Shown piece by piece: positions 36,139 through 47,050 of a stretch of DNA of 64,000 nt. Origin of the DNA: Fusarium oxysporum f. sp. lycopersici 4287 (taxonomy: Eukaryota > Ascomycota > Sordariomycetes > Hypocreales > Nectriaceae); the NCBI RefSeq assembly GCF_000149955.1, contig NC_030986.1, positions 1,672,345 through 1,736,344 of the forward strand, read 5' to 3'. The notes beneath the pieces are model-generated. The model made no database searches and was not told the origin of the DNA. It saw only the letters and a program-made list of their open reading frames with translations. The stretch's first letter is position 1. The number at the start of each line of letters is the position of its first letter. The translations under genes and the position numbers were made by a program.

Positions 36139-38423
36139 ATGATGGCCAAGGGTATCCCCTCTTCTCTGATCGGGCGTTGCTTTGGGATCTGCTTCAATTC
36201 TTCTCCAGCAACATTCTCTTCGACTACCATACGTCCTCTTGCAGAAATTGGTCGGAAATGGTCATTCTTACCTGCGACAATCGTGCCCTCAAATACTCGA
36301 TTTATTCATTCACACCGAAAATGTCAGACTTTTGATCCAATCTCAGACAATGTGGTGCCTGTCACGCCAGCCTCTTCATTGCGCCATACAATTCAACCTC
36401 GAAAATCTGTTCCCGAGCGAATAATCCCTCTTACGACGCACACCTCAACTCGTATAATATCCCACTGGTCATATTGGTCATCGAAGCCATGGCAACAGCA
36501 ACGACTGTACAGTGGTAGTGGTAGGAGTGAGGGTAATGGGTCAAAATGCTCTTGCGGCAAGGATATCACGGATGTTTCCACCACACCAGCTAAAACAACA
36601 GAAGATCTGAAAAGGGTCAAGGCTTCGACATTAAACGAAATAAGCAAAGATGTTTCCAGTCAACTCGGGAAACAAGACCCTACAGGGTCGGATTCTGAGC
36701 CAGTCTCTTACATGTCCTATCTACACCTGCCGAGAATGCCGCATCGGCCAACCAAAGAGGAACTGCTCGAGGCCGCCAACGGCTTTTGGCAGCGACTCAA
36801 GGTTCGTTTAAAATGGGTGTCGATTAGAAGTATGAGACCGTGGAATATTGACGAATGGGGTGCTTTTGTTTCGTGGTTTCTCTTCGGCCACCTCGCCTGG
36901 ATTATCGTCGGAACAACCACCTTCTTCTCCCTGATCATTTTGTCAATCAACACTGTTGTTGCCCAAGGTATGATAGAGTGTTTCGCACGAAGTCCCTACA
37001 TGCTAATGTACACCAGAAACACTCGCGCAATGGGTAGGTGACTATTTGACACAGTCTGCTGGCGTTACCGTTGTTTTCGAGTCTGCTATTGTTCCCAAGT
37101 GGCGTGATAATGTTATCTCTTTCCGCAACGTTTTTGTGTCTCGACGACCTGGCCAAGGCAACGTCTCATCCGTAAGCAAAGGCTCGTCGGATGCTGCCGC
37201 CGAGGCTGCTGCTGGTCGCAAAGCAGATCTCGTGGGAGCGTCTGAAACTGAGGACGATGGAAACTACACTCAATTTGATGTCACTCTTTCAACGGTCAAT
37301 GTCACGTTGTCATTCCTGAACTGGTGGAATGGCAAGGGATTGTTGAAAGATGTTGAAATCAAGGGTGTTCGCGGTGTCATTGACCGAACTTCAGTGACAT
37401 GGCCAGCCGAGGAGGTCGATCCTCTGTCATATCGTCACAAGCACCAACCAGGAGATTTTGAGATCGAAAAGTTCAAGATGGAGGACCTATTACTCACCGT
37501 TCATCAACCGGGCGGGTTCCGGCCATTCTCTATCAGCATCTTCTCTTGCGAGCTGCCCCAGCTTCGCAAGCAGTGGCTGTTCTACGATTTCCTTTCGGCC
37601 AACCACATGTCAGGGTCTTACGATGGTTCTCTGTTTACGATCCATCCCCCGACAAGTCCACGGCGTGGTACCTAGTGGCAATGGTGACCCAGAAGCTTCG
37701 GTCGGTTTTGGTGATCCTAAGGCGTGGAAAAAGTTCAGTCGGCTCCGAATTGATGGGTTGAAGATAGACCATCTCAACCGTGGTGTTGAAGGGCCTTTTG
37801 GCTGGATATACGAAGGGAATGTTGATATTGTTGCTGATGTCATGTTTCCCGCTGACACCGACGAGAGCATCACCAAGGTCATGGCCGACTTCTACGACCA
37901 GCTTGAAGAAATCGTCGACACAAACAGGCACCGCTTCATGCGCAACATCCAAGAGCAAGGCCCTGCTCTTCTTACATCAGGGCACCTTTCAGACTCAGCT
38001 GGAGATATTCACGGCGAAAAGCCAGCCGCCGAGCCACAGACAAGTGAGGATGAGCGTCGCTACCTTATCATGGACCTCCGGATCTCCATGAACGATGTCA
38101 AAGCTGCAGTACCTCTCTTCACCAAGGATATGTCTTACGTCAACCAGGCACTGGTCCGTCCTATCGTCGCTTATATCAACGCGAAGAAGACATATATACC
38201 AATCAATTGCCGCATCGTGAAACGAGCCAGCGACTTCGATGGTAGCTGGTCGATCTTTGACTGTGGTCTAATGAACGATATGTCAGCGGAGACATATGAT
38301 GCATTTGCGAATGACGTCGAAAACCAACAGAGCCGTGTTCGGCGGTTCAAAAAGGTTGGGTTCTGGACCTTGTCGCTTGCGGTCCATGCCCTCTTTATGG
38401 GAATGGCGGGCAATGTGGTGTGA
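36139..38423 (+). CDS. MDM31: Mitochondrial inner-membrane protein Mdm31/Mdm32 family, one frameshift
   Basis: Two exons (36139-36967, 37017-38423). The family acts in mitochondrial morphology, distribution and cardiolipin homeostasis. The N-terminus is Arg/Ser-rich, as in matrix-targeting presequences. The conserved core starts at YMSYLHLPRMPHRPTKEELL and includes the first membrane segment (FGHLAWIIVGTTTFFSLIIL), SAGVTVVFESAIVPKWRDNVISF, SFLNWWNGKGLLKDVEIKGVRGVIDRT and, after the break, LRIDGLKIDHLNRGVEGPFGWIYEGNVDIVADV. At 37646-37650 a run of five C shifts the frame: the first part would end at 37675, and the conserved sequence resumes in the next frame (IHP|RQVHGVVPSGNGD). Removing one C gives 744 residues with a C-terminal hydrophobic segment. 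I judge it a sequencing indel. Intron GTATGA/CCAG, 49 nt. Mdm31 versus Mdm32 not separable by eye. Confidence 0.88.
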
Positions 38424-39303
38424 GTTCCCTGCCACAGGCTCCTGCTCTGCTCGAGTATAAACGGAGCATGGGGGTCGAATGACGATACGTGTGCGACTTT
38501 GTATATTTTATCGGCGTTGTGTAAGAGCAATGACTTGTGTAAAGGAAAGGCGACGAAGGCGTTCAAGATTGGAAAGTTTATGATACGGCTGACTGTGGCT
38601 GGCGTTGGTGGAATTTTATATATGAACGATGAGGACCTCGTCCGTGATTTTACTCTACTCCTTAATCGCTTATAGAAGCAACATGATGGGCGGTAACTGA
38701 TGAGATACCCTTGCCATAGTGGCAGCGTTCATCACATGAAATAGCATAAGTAGCCTCCGGTATACGAATGAACATGATCTATGAGCTATGCAGACCAGAC
38801 CCAACAGTGTGTCATTTCTTCCAATGCATTGCAAAGCGCCCTCTGGTTTTTATCTAACGAGTTCCGAACCGAGACACTAATCAACATATGCCTCAGATGC
38901 CCGTGGCGTCTGGTCGTCAAAAGCAATTCCATATACTAAGCCCGTATGAAGAGTATGCTAAGAGCACGAAATATGCTCTGTGAAGCTGGTTCCGCATCGT
39001 TCCCATGTATGATCCTTGGCGCCCTCCACTCTTCCGTGTATTCACCATCTTTTGAGTCTAAGGCACACTTCTCTCCGATCCACCACCCTCTCTCTCGGGG
39101 ATCAGAAATGGCAGCAACGAAGGCTTGCCAATGGGTGAGTCGACCGCTAAGACTGCTTGTCGAGGCGAGGCCATCAGCCACGATGCGAATTTGGGCCAAC
39201 AGTCGACTCGATGGACAGGAGGCAGATAGGTATAAGTTAAAATGGGAAGCAGCGGTTTAGCTTCTGGATGAAAACTACCCTTGCTGTATTGTTTAACAAC
39301 GTT
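38424..39303. other. Convergent intergenic region MDM31/eIF3j
   Basis: Only short frames and AT-rich 3' UTR-like sequence. No gene recognised. Confidence 0.6.
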
Positions 39304-40414
39304 TCACATAAAGTCATCACTGGAGGAAAGTCAGTACACTATCTCAGCGCCTGTTTGGAGGGGGCACTCACTCTCCAAAATCATCAGCATCGTCGTAAGT
39401 CGTGGTGTCGGCGGCGTTAGCGCGACCAGTAACCAGTGACGTTTTCGTCTTGGCGGCCTTTGTCTTCTTGCCTCCTTTATCAGCAGCCTTCTCCTCTCGC
39501 ATCTTCTCGTTGCCCAGGGCAGTCATTGTACTAGCGAGCTTCTTGATCTGTTCGCTGGGCATATCCTTAGCAAGAGCCTTTGTGAAATCCTGGAGAAACA
39601 GGCTGTAGTGGGCATTCTTCGAGTTGGCTGAGATGATGGGAGTAAGAGTGGTGCGGAGAGTCTCGAACTGAGCCTTGGTCTTAGGCTGGAAGAGAGGCAG
39701 CTTGGAAATGTCGATGGTCTTGGTAGGGTCGTTGGAGTCGACGACGACAGTAGCAGGACGGGACTTGGCACGGCCGGCGCTGATACCAATATCTCCAAAC
39801 ATGTCGGCGGCGTGTGCGAGATCGGCTTCCTGTTCGGTGCGTCGGAGTCGCTCACGCTTCTCAGCCTCTGTCTCTTCATATTCCTCAACATTGGCAGCAC
39901 CGGCTCTCTGTTGGGCACGCTCGGCCTGGTGTTCAGCAATTCGCTGACCTTTAGGTTTCTTGGCTGCGGCAGCGGCAGCGGCAGCCTTCTGCTTGGCCTC
40001 GGCAGCCTTGCGCTCCTTCTCACGCTCGGCCTCGGAGTCGTCATCGGCGTCCCATGAATCTAGAACCTGTTGATGGGGAGAAAGGTGTCAGCGATTTCAA
40101 GGGTCGACGACACCTAGCAGGTTTCGGGTCAAAGACTTACGTCGCCATCGTCCTCTTCGTCGTCAAACTTGCGTCGAGAAGCGGCACCGGCACCGACAAC
40201 GGGGGAGCCGGAGGAACTGCTGTCGTCGCTCTCTTCGTCGTCTGGATGCGCTTGTTAGCTGTTGTGCTCTTTAAGGACGTTGCTTGCCGTGCAAGCATCA
40301 AACCCAACAACCCCGCAAAAGTCCATTTCGCTTCAGACTTCACGGTAGTCCTGTGTATGGGTTCCAGACTGTTGTTTAGAAGGTGTTATACGTACCCCAC
40401 TTCTTAGGAGGCAT
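39304..40414 (-). CDS. HCR1: Translation initiation factor eIF3 subunit j (Hcr1)
   Basis: Four exons (40414-40396, 40241-40141, 40066-39372, 39319-39304) give 276 residues. eIF3j sits in the 40S decoding centre, helps eIF3 and mRNA recruitment and recycling. It shows the family start MPPKKWDDEESDDSS, the VLDSWDADDDSE block, a long charged Ala/Lys/Glu helix (AEREKERKAAEAKQKAAAA, GQRIAEHQAERAQQRAG), KLPLFQPKTKAQFETLRTTLTPIISAN, and the conserved acidic end GDDDFM. The first exon is 19 nt (donor GTACGT, acceptor CCAG after an AGCTAAC branch). The last exon is 16 nt: donor GTGAGT at 39371, acceptor CCTCCAG, then T|GAT GAC TTT ATG TGA. Ignoring the last intron would end the protein at FGE and lose the conserved tail. 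Confidence 0.93.
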
Positions 40415-40852
40415 GATGTCTGTTCCTGGCAGTATAGTACAGTATCGCGTTTGGTGGTTGACAGAGTTGAAGTAGGGTGGGTTTCTGGGGTGCGAGGATG
40501 TGTGAAGGGTAAGTTTTGTGTGAGTTGTGCGAGTGTGGGTGGGTGTTTGATGCTGCGGTACAAAACGGGTCGAAGACGGATCTTGAAAACAAGGAACAAA
40601 GGAGGGGAGCGTAAACGGAAAACACTAGTCTGCACCGGATTTAATCCAATATTATTTATCTGAAATGTATACATATACGCTACGAGAAACGTCTCTGTCT
40701 AGCAGGTACTTTTCATAGATCTATAAAAACTACAGTGTTAGTGTTTTCTTTTCAGGCAGAAAGCCATTACTCCCAACCAGCACATTCAAAGTGGGATGGA
40801 GGGGTTGTCGATCTAAATGAGGGGCAATTTTTTTGGTGTGAAAGTTTTGGCC

Positions 40853-40857
<5 letters not shown>

Positions 40858-40892
<35 letters not shown>
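40858..40892. repeat. A35 homopolymer
   Basis: Thirty-five consecutive A in non-coding DNA, about 440 bases upstream of the eIF3j start. Length is likely unreliable in assembly. Confidence 0.9.
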
Positions 40893-40894
<2 letters not shown>

Positions 40895-42328
40895 AGAGGA
40901 ATATTTGGCGCATTTTCCTACAATCTAAAACCTTGACGTCAGTCATGATGCATCCACGGCCGATTTCATAATGTTCCATAGGAACCAGTTAGACTTTATT
41001 GTTATAATCGTAACCCTCTAAATTACGGCGTAATCTCCAACTACGTCTCTCTACGCTATTCTTATTAGTACTTTCAACACAGTAAACTCTGAAACTACAC
41101 TCGTACTTACTTCACCCGTCCCTAAGGGAATCTAAGTGCCAGCTTTGAAGCCATGCTGTTTTTTCTACAACACTCCAATACCATTTTCGTCTACTATTGC
41201 TCTAAACCTATAAATATGAGTCACTGATGGTTTACCTTGACATCTTACGTTGTATATCATCGCGGAGGTGACAATGTCTCGGTGTTCCGGTGTAGATTTT
41301 TATGATGGCTTACCCGGTACCACTAACACCCATCCTGCGTAGTTCTTTTTGTAGTAACCTATACCTTTATGCAATATGCTTTGCATGATATTTTATATCA
41401 TGCATTTTAGGTATTACATATCTGGGCCGAGCAAGTATATAATGATGAGAGACATGTTGTAATTCGCCCCTGACTACACATCTTCTTGCATGGTATTTGA
41501 CAATATTATATATTATTAGACATTAACCTCGGCAATAACAACCAATTCTATGTTGCAGTTACCTTACAAATGCCATCGCAGATGGGTTAGTATCCAAGTT
41601 TAAACCAAGACGTATCAGGTATTGCACCCTTCACATGATATGTCAAGCTTCATCATTCTTACCAAGGGAGAATTTGTCGAGTCAATACCTGCATCGCTGG
41701 GACTAGACCACGATGTATCGATGTAAGCCAACATCTCCAGCATCTCCGGTTATACGAGGATTCACACAAGCAGCTGACCATAAGCCCTTTGATTCATCCA
41801 ATGAATACCTATCAGCATCCCGGAAAATCCCCCGTGAGTTTGAATGGCCAAGGGATAATGTCAACTGTGTAGTGTTGGTATCGAGAAATCCCGATACCAG
41901 CTGCTGTATCCGCATCAGACCGGCATTTAAAAAATGCTCCTAGATTAGTGAGCAAGTTTTGAAAGTAGTCAAAATAATAGGACCGTTTATAGCACGTGCC
42001 ATCAGCCTCTTGGTTGATGTCAGATCGCGAGTGATTCCTAAGCCAGGATTCATGATCTCCGCTGCGAGTGCTGTGTAAGTAGTCGACATCCGAGTCCTCC
42101 CGATGAACCTCACTCACGTGGCAGCGAAACTTTGGAGCCGCAACCGACCTATGACGGATCTTTGTCATGTTCCCGATTTAGGTCTTCGGGAAGGTCTTTC
42201 TAGCGTTTCCACTGCCTGTCCCGATTGCTTGGGCCCCTGCGGACCATCGTAATTGACAAGGACTACTCGTCTGAACGGCCTGGCTGGGTTAGACTTTGAC
42301 AGTTGGCCCCGGTTCTAGTTAGCGGCGG

Positions 42329-42341
42329 CCGCGGTGTGCCG
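42329..42341 (-). promoter_or_regulatory. CGG-N7-CGG element upstream of AOX
   Basis: The plus strand reads CCG CGGTGTG CCG, which on the minus strand is CGG-N7-CGG. In Neurospora, the Zn-cluster regulators AOD2/AOD5 bind CGG repeats spaced by 7 bases to induce alternative oxidase. Its position 370 bases before the AOX start, in a GC-rich patch, suggests the same control; binding is inferred. Confidence 0.5.
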
Positions 42342-42558
42342 CAGACGCCGCTTACCTTGAGTACTTGTCCCGGCCTGTCTTCGTGAACTTCACCTTAGTA
42401 ACGTCTCTTGTCAGCAATTTCACGCCGAGTTAAAACGGCGCTTAGATATTTTGCTAACACAGAGACCAGAATTTTCTCGTACTCAATTGGACCCCTGGGG
42501 TATGATGGGGATGGCGTCTGACATGCAGACACGCCTCTCTGTAGGCTTATCTCTGGAA

Positions 42559-42566
42559 TATATATA
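42559..42566 (+). promoter_or_regulatory. TATA box of AOX
   Basis: TATATAAA followed by GG, 144 bases before the ATG. A clear TATA element fits an inducible gene. Confidence 0.6.
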
Positions 42567-42709
42567 AAGGCTCAGTTAGACCTCCTCAAGCAGAAGCTTC
42601 ATCATACTATCTTCCTATCAAACAATCAGCTCGATCGTTGATAAGCTGAGGCAGATACCTGCAATAAGCATACCATATACTGAAGACACCAAAACTCTTG
42701 CTCGCCCCG

Positions 42710-43884
42710 ATGTTGTCATTCCAACTTCAGCATAGCCAAGCTTCACGACAGGCGGCAAAAGCTGCTGCACTTGGCTTTGCTCGAACCATATCTTCTTCTT
42801 CGTCTCTGACGAGAGCTCCCATAACTCTTCGAGCCGGTTGTGCCGCTTCCCAGCAACATCGGCTCTTCTCATCGACACCGACACACCAACTTCGTGACTT
42901 CTTTCCGGTCAAAGAGACGCCACATATCCAGACGACCAAGCCAGCCTGGCCACACGAAGGCTACACATATGATGAAATGTTGGCGGTCGAACCCGCTCAT
43001 CGACCTCCCAGGACAGTTGGCGACTATACAGCCTGGAAAATTGTCCGCTTTGCCCGATATTGTATGGACAAGGCCACAGGTATGGACCGTGATCAGAAAT
43101 CCGACAAGACCAAGCCGACTACAGCCATCGAGGCTGAGAAGCCACTCACCGAGGCTCAATGGGTAAGCCATATCCCACATGTGCAACATATCTCGAAAGC
43201 ATAGACTGACAAAGAAAAAGTTGATTCGATTCATCTTCCTCGAGAGCGTGGCGGGAGTTCCAGGCATGGTTGGGGGCATGTTGCGCCATCTGGGCAGCCT
43301 TCGACGCATGAAACGAGATAATGGCTGGATCGAAACACTTCTCGAGGAGAGCTACAACGAACGAATGCATCTTTTGACTTTTATGAAGATGTGTGAGCCT
43401 GGTTGGTTCATGAAGATGATGATCATCGGTGCTCAGGGCGTCTTCTTCAACAGTCTGTTTGTGTCCTATCTGATCTCGCCCAAGATTGTCCACAGGTTTG
43501 TCGGTTACCTTGAAGAAGAGGCTGTTCACACCTATACTCGTTGTATCAAGGAGATCGAAGATGGCAACTTACCCAAGTGGAGTGACCCCAAGTTCCAGAT
43601 ACCCGACATTGCTATCCAGGTGAGTACTTATCAACACTCTTATAACGAAATATTCAATATTGATACTTCTCTAGTACTGGAAGATGCCAAAAGAGCACCG
43701 TACGATGAAGGACTTGATCCTCTACATCAGGGCTGATGAGGCCACCCACCGAGGAGTCAACCACACGCTTGGTAACCTCAACCAGACGGAGGACCCAAAC
43801 CCATTCGTCAGCGAGTACAAAGATCGTGAGCCACCCAAGCCCGCACTGAAGCCCACCGGCTACGATCGCGTCGAAGTCATCTAG
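42710..43884 (+). CDS. AOX1: Mitochondrial alternative oxidase
   Basis: Three exons (42710-43162, 43221-43619, 43675-43884) give 353 residues. Inner-membrane ubiquinol oxidase that bypasses complexes III and IV. The N-terminus is a Ser/Arg/Ala matrix presequence ending near RLFSSTP (about 51-57). All di-iron ligand motifs are present: E159 in FLESVAG, E198 and H201 in NERMH, the EEEA motif at 249-252, E306 and H309 in RADEATH. Hydrophobic surface helices [16 protein letters not shown] and [19 protein letters not shown] follow the family pattern. Introns GTAAGC/AAAG and GTGAGT/CTAG are in phase 0. ATG 42710 is the first in frame; the frame before it has only TTG. CGG-N7-CGG and TATA elements upstream suggest induction when cytochrome respiration fails. 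Confidence 0.97.
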
Positions 43885-46800
43885 GGTTGTCACAAAGCGA
43901 TCACCAACGTTAGCCGAATAAAGCCTCGCGGCATCAGACGAGCTTGTACGAATTACCTTGTCTCATTTGTTCGACATAACCGGAAGTTCTTGGTTTGAGG
44001 ATTGTAATTCTTGCTTATTTGCATATGATACCACTGGGAAATAGGAGTTCAACTGTGGAAGGAGTTTGGCTGGTTACTTGAAAACAAATCTGCATTTGAT
44101 GGCGTTCTATTACGGAATCCCTACTCTTGACGGTCTTAGGAGCATTGTTTTAGTTGGGTAAAAGAAGAAGAAGAAAAAACCATATTCCAGTGGTAAACCG
44201 TTCTGATTAGTTCAACCACAAACCCTCTGCTGCATGTGAAGTTCGTGCCGCCAGAATGGTTTCGAAAATAATACTTACTCACAAACGGCATACACATGCA
44301 ACAATATCTTGGTGAGAAACTCGTGTGTACGCCTCCGCAACCTACCTGGCAATACGTAACAATAACCTGAAGAATAACCGCATCACTTTCAGCAACTTCC
44401 ACCTCAATTTCGCATGTCGAGCTTCCTGCCTTTTCGGGCAAGGTGGGAACCAGTTCGCGTTTATTTTAGTGCAAGGTACCTTAGTTAATAAGCTTCTTTT
44501 TCTCCGGTCCGGACCGCGTCAGCAAACTCGAATCTGCTTGCGAGGATCTCAACGCAAAGAGAGTCGCTGTCACGAGCAGCAGGGTACGAGTGATAGCTGA
44601 ACTGAGTCACCACTGTATATATGCTTACCGACTTGCTCCCCGTCAGCACGCAAATCTTTCCCTACCTCTGACACGAGGAGAAAGAGAGCACAGCCTTGGA
44701 TTGTGGGGTCGGATCGTGGGCCGCGTGTAAGGCTGGGGGCGGTGTAAGTGGGATATTACGTATTCTGTCATGGCATGAATATGTGTTTCGGACAGTATTT
44801 GCACGAATGAGGTAGTGAACATAAGGTAAAGCATGGATCCATATTACCAACGCGACTTCATTATAGTAGGCTCTTCTCCCCCGGGTTACGTTACCAACGT
44901 ATAGATTTTAGAGTGAGGTCCAAGTAATATTCTGTCTGGCCGACTTTTTTCTCAGGGACATGCAGGCACGCTAGAAGCATCACTTCTTCGAGAGGCAGTG
45001 CAGAACTTGCATGGTGGATGACGATCCAGGGACAGGTCAGAGGATGGTCTATTAAAAGCTCGTACAATCGAGCTACGTGCTTTTTGCGGCTAGCACAAGA
45101 TTTTAAAATGGCCATTGAATTATGTATGAGCAATCCCTCGCCTGACAAGCCATTGAGTGGAATGCTTAACCCGACAAATATACCTGGCAAGACGCTGTTT
45201 ACACTCATAAACCTATGCATGCAGCGCAACGAATGATATAAAATAGAATAGGGCTGAAATGTGATTCAAACTGCCTAGTTACCTGTGATTCTATAAGCAA
45301 CTGAAACCTGCATATGAGAGAATGTGACACGAACGAGGAGGTGAGTGGGGAACTTCCTCCTACAACCCTTGCTTGCAATCTGCTGATTCGACAACAAGCG
45401 CGTACCGGATATTGATGACAATAGAGGAATGAATGAAAGATGTGTGCAAGGCTCACTAAATCCGGCAGTCTCCTGTCTAGCAAAAACTCTACTGACATGA
45501 TGGGAAATATGAAGAATCATGCAGTGGTCTAGGAAGGACGGCTTGTTGGCATGAAAACATCGAAACATGCCAATATCCTGAACGAGGTATATGACCGTGA
45601 CCAAGAAGCAGAGTCCTAGAATCCTAGATGCCACTCAAATTTTGCACACGCAAAAGTGCCACTACTTGACGTGGTAAGTTCGATATTAAAATACGTAGTG
45701 CTGATGCTCATTTACCGAGAACCGCCAATCCAGATGAGTGGGACGCATGGGATGTGCCTATTGCTCAATATTTGTTAATTAATTCAATGAAGACCCAATG
45801 AACTTACGATAAATGAAAGTAAAAAAAAAAAAAAAAAAAAAAGATTATGTATACCTGAATGAATAACCGTTACAACGCATGGGATAGCCCAAGTTGTGAA
45901 ATGAAATTGATGAGGTTGTTTTGATATTATCTTCTTAATTAACCTGCATTGAGTTCATTTCCTGCCTTCTCCCCTTCTCATCTCTTGAAACTTATCTCAT
46001 CCCAATAAATCACATAACACTATTAATACCGACTATCCCATGTGGATTTAGCGATATCACGATTGCCATCAACCTGGAGAGCAAGTCTGCCTCGCTTGCA
46101 ACAGGTCAAACGATCCCAAGGACCCAAATACTGTTAAAATTAGCAAACCTCCGTACTTGTCAAGCCAAAGCTACCTTATCATACCTATCTTACTCAAGCT
46201 GCTGTACCTTACCTCAGGCACACTAGCTCTAGTTCCCATTCGTTCGACGTGTCTCTGCACAGCCCTCGGCACCATTCTGGCCCTACATAACCGTATCCCA
46301 CGGGGAGTATCTTGTGCGTTTAGGCGCCTGTACTGTACATCAGTTCTGACGCACCAAATCCCGTTCTGTGTGGTCGGCCTTTTAATTGGAATTCTGGATG
46401 ACAAGGGACCACCCACATACACAGAGTTTAGACAGGCTCCTCTCCCTTACAACCAAAACTACGGACCAGCTGTAGCCGCCCGGCTTTCACCCTCTCTTCT
46501 CGTCCCAATAGAAGCTGCCCAGAGCGGAATCTTCCAAAGTAACATAAATCGTCAGAGTCCTGGCCCTAGACCAGGTATAGCTCCTATCAGCCGTCAAGAC
46601 ACTGATCGACCAACCTTATTAATTGTAACACAGTCGCTGCTTGCAGTTATTCGTGCTGTTGTGTTGTGGTACGGATTACAGGACAATACCCGCCCGCCGC
46701 ACCGCAACCCACCGCAACCCAAGCAACTCATCTCCACCATCATCTTCGTCTGCGCATCCAAGAGCCTAAGGTACAGCAGCATTCCCCATCCTCAATATCA

Positions 46801-47050
46801 TACGCAAAACAATACCGATTTTCTACACGTCGCATTCATCTACTTCAAACTACACCGTTCCCGCTCAAACTGCGCGTTTCGCAACCCCTTCCACGCGTCG
46901 GCCGCCGTGATAGGACAGTCCCCCGCCCATTGCATCACCTTGAAAGCGCACAGCCCCCGGCATCGCCACGGTGCCTGAAGGCTGACTCCAGAGTCTGCCT
47001 TGTCTACAGTATTCTACAGTACTTCGTCTGCTTCTAAACTCGGAAACATC
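43885..47050. other. Intergenic: AOX 3' region and Crz1 upstream region
   Basis: About 3.2 kb without a supported gene. A frame of 273 codons (46157-46978) is open but contains no ATG, so it is probably part of the Crz1 promoter or leader. An A23 run is at 45820-45842. An AAGGTACCTTAG palindromic element lies at 44474-44485. Confidence 0.5.
45820..45842. repeat. A23 homopolymer
   Basis: Twenty-three consecutive A in non-coding DNA. Confidence 0.85.

Larger units (their letters stand above)
40415..42709. other. Divergent intergenic region eIF3j/AOX
   Basis: About 2.3 kb. A 35-base A run lies at 40858-40892. The part from about 40980 to 41660 is AT-rich with many TA-rich words and no coding frame; it may be a decayed (possibly RIP-mutated) element, but no ends or family can be recognised. 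The part from about 42160 holds AOX promoter elements listed separately. Confidence 0.5.

Noticed and set aside
40980..41660. RIP-degraded transposon
   Set aside because: AT-rich, but no terminal repeats, target duplications or protein remnants can be seen; kept only as a possibility.
46157..46978. 273-codon open frame upstream of Crz1, with hydrophobic stretches
   Set aside because: It has no ATG anywhere; it opens on TTG and contains no Met. The composition fits leader or promoter DNA.
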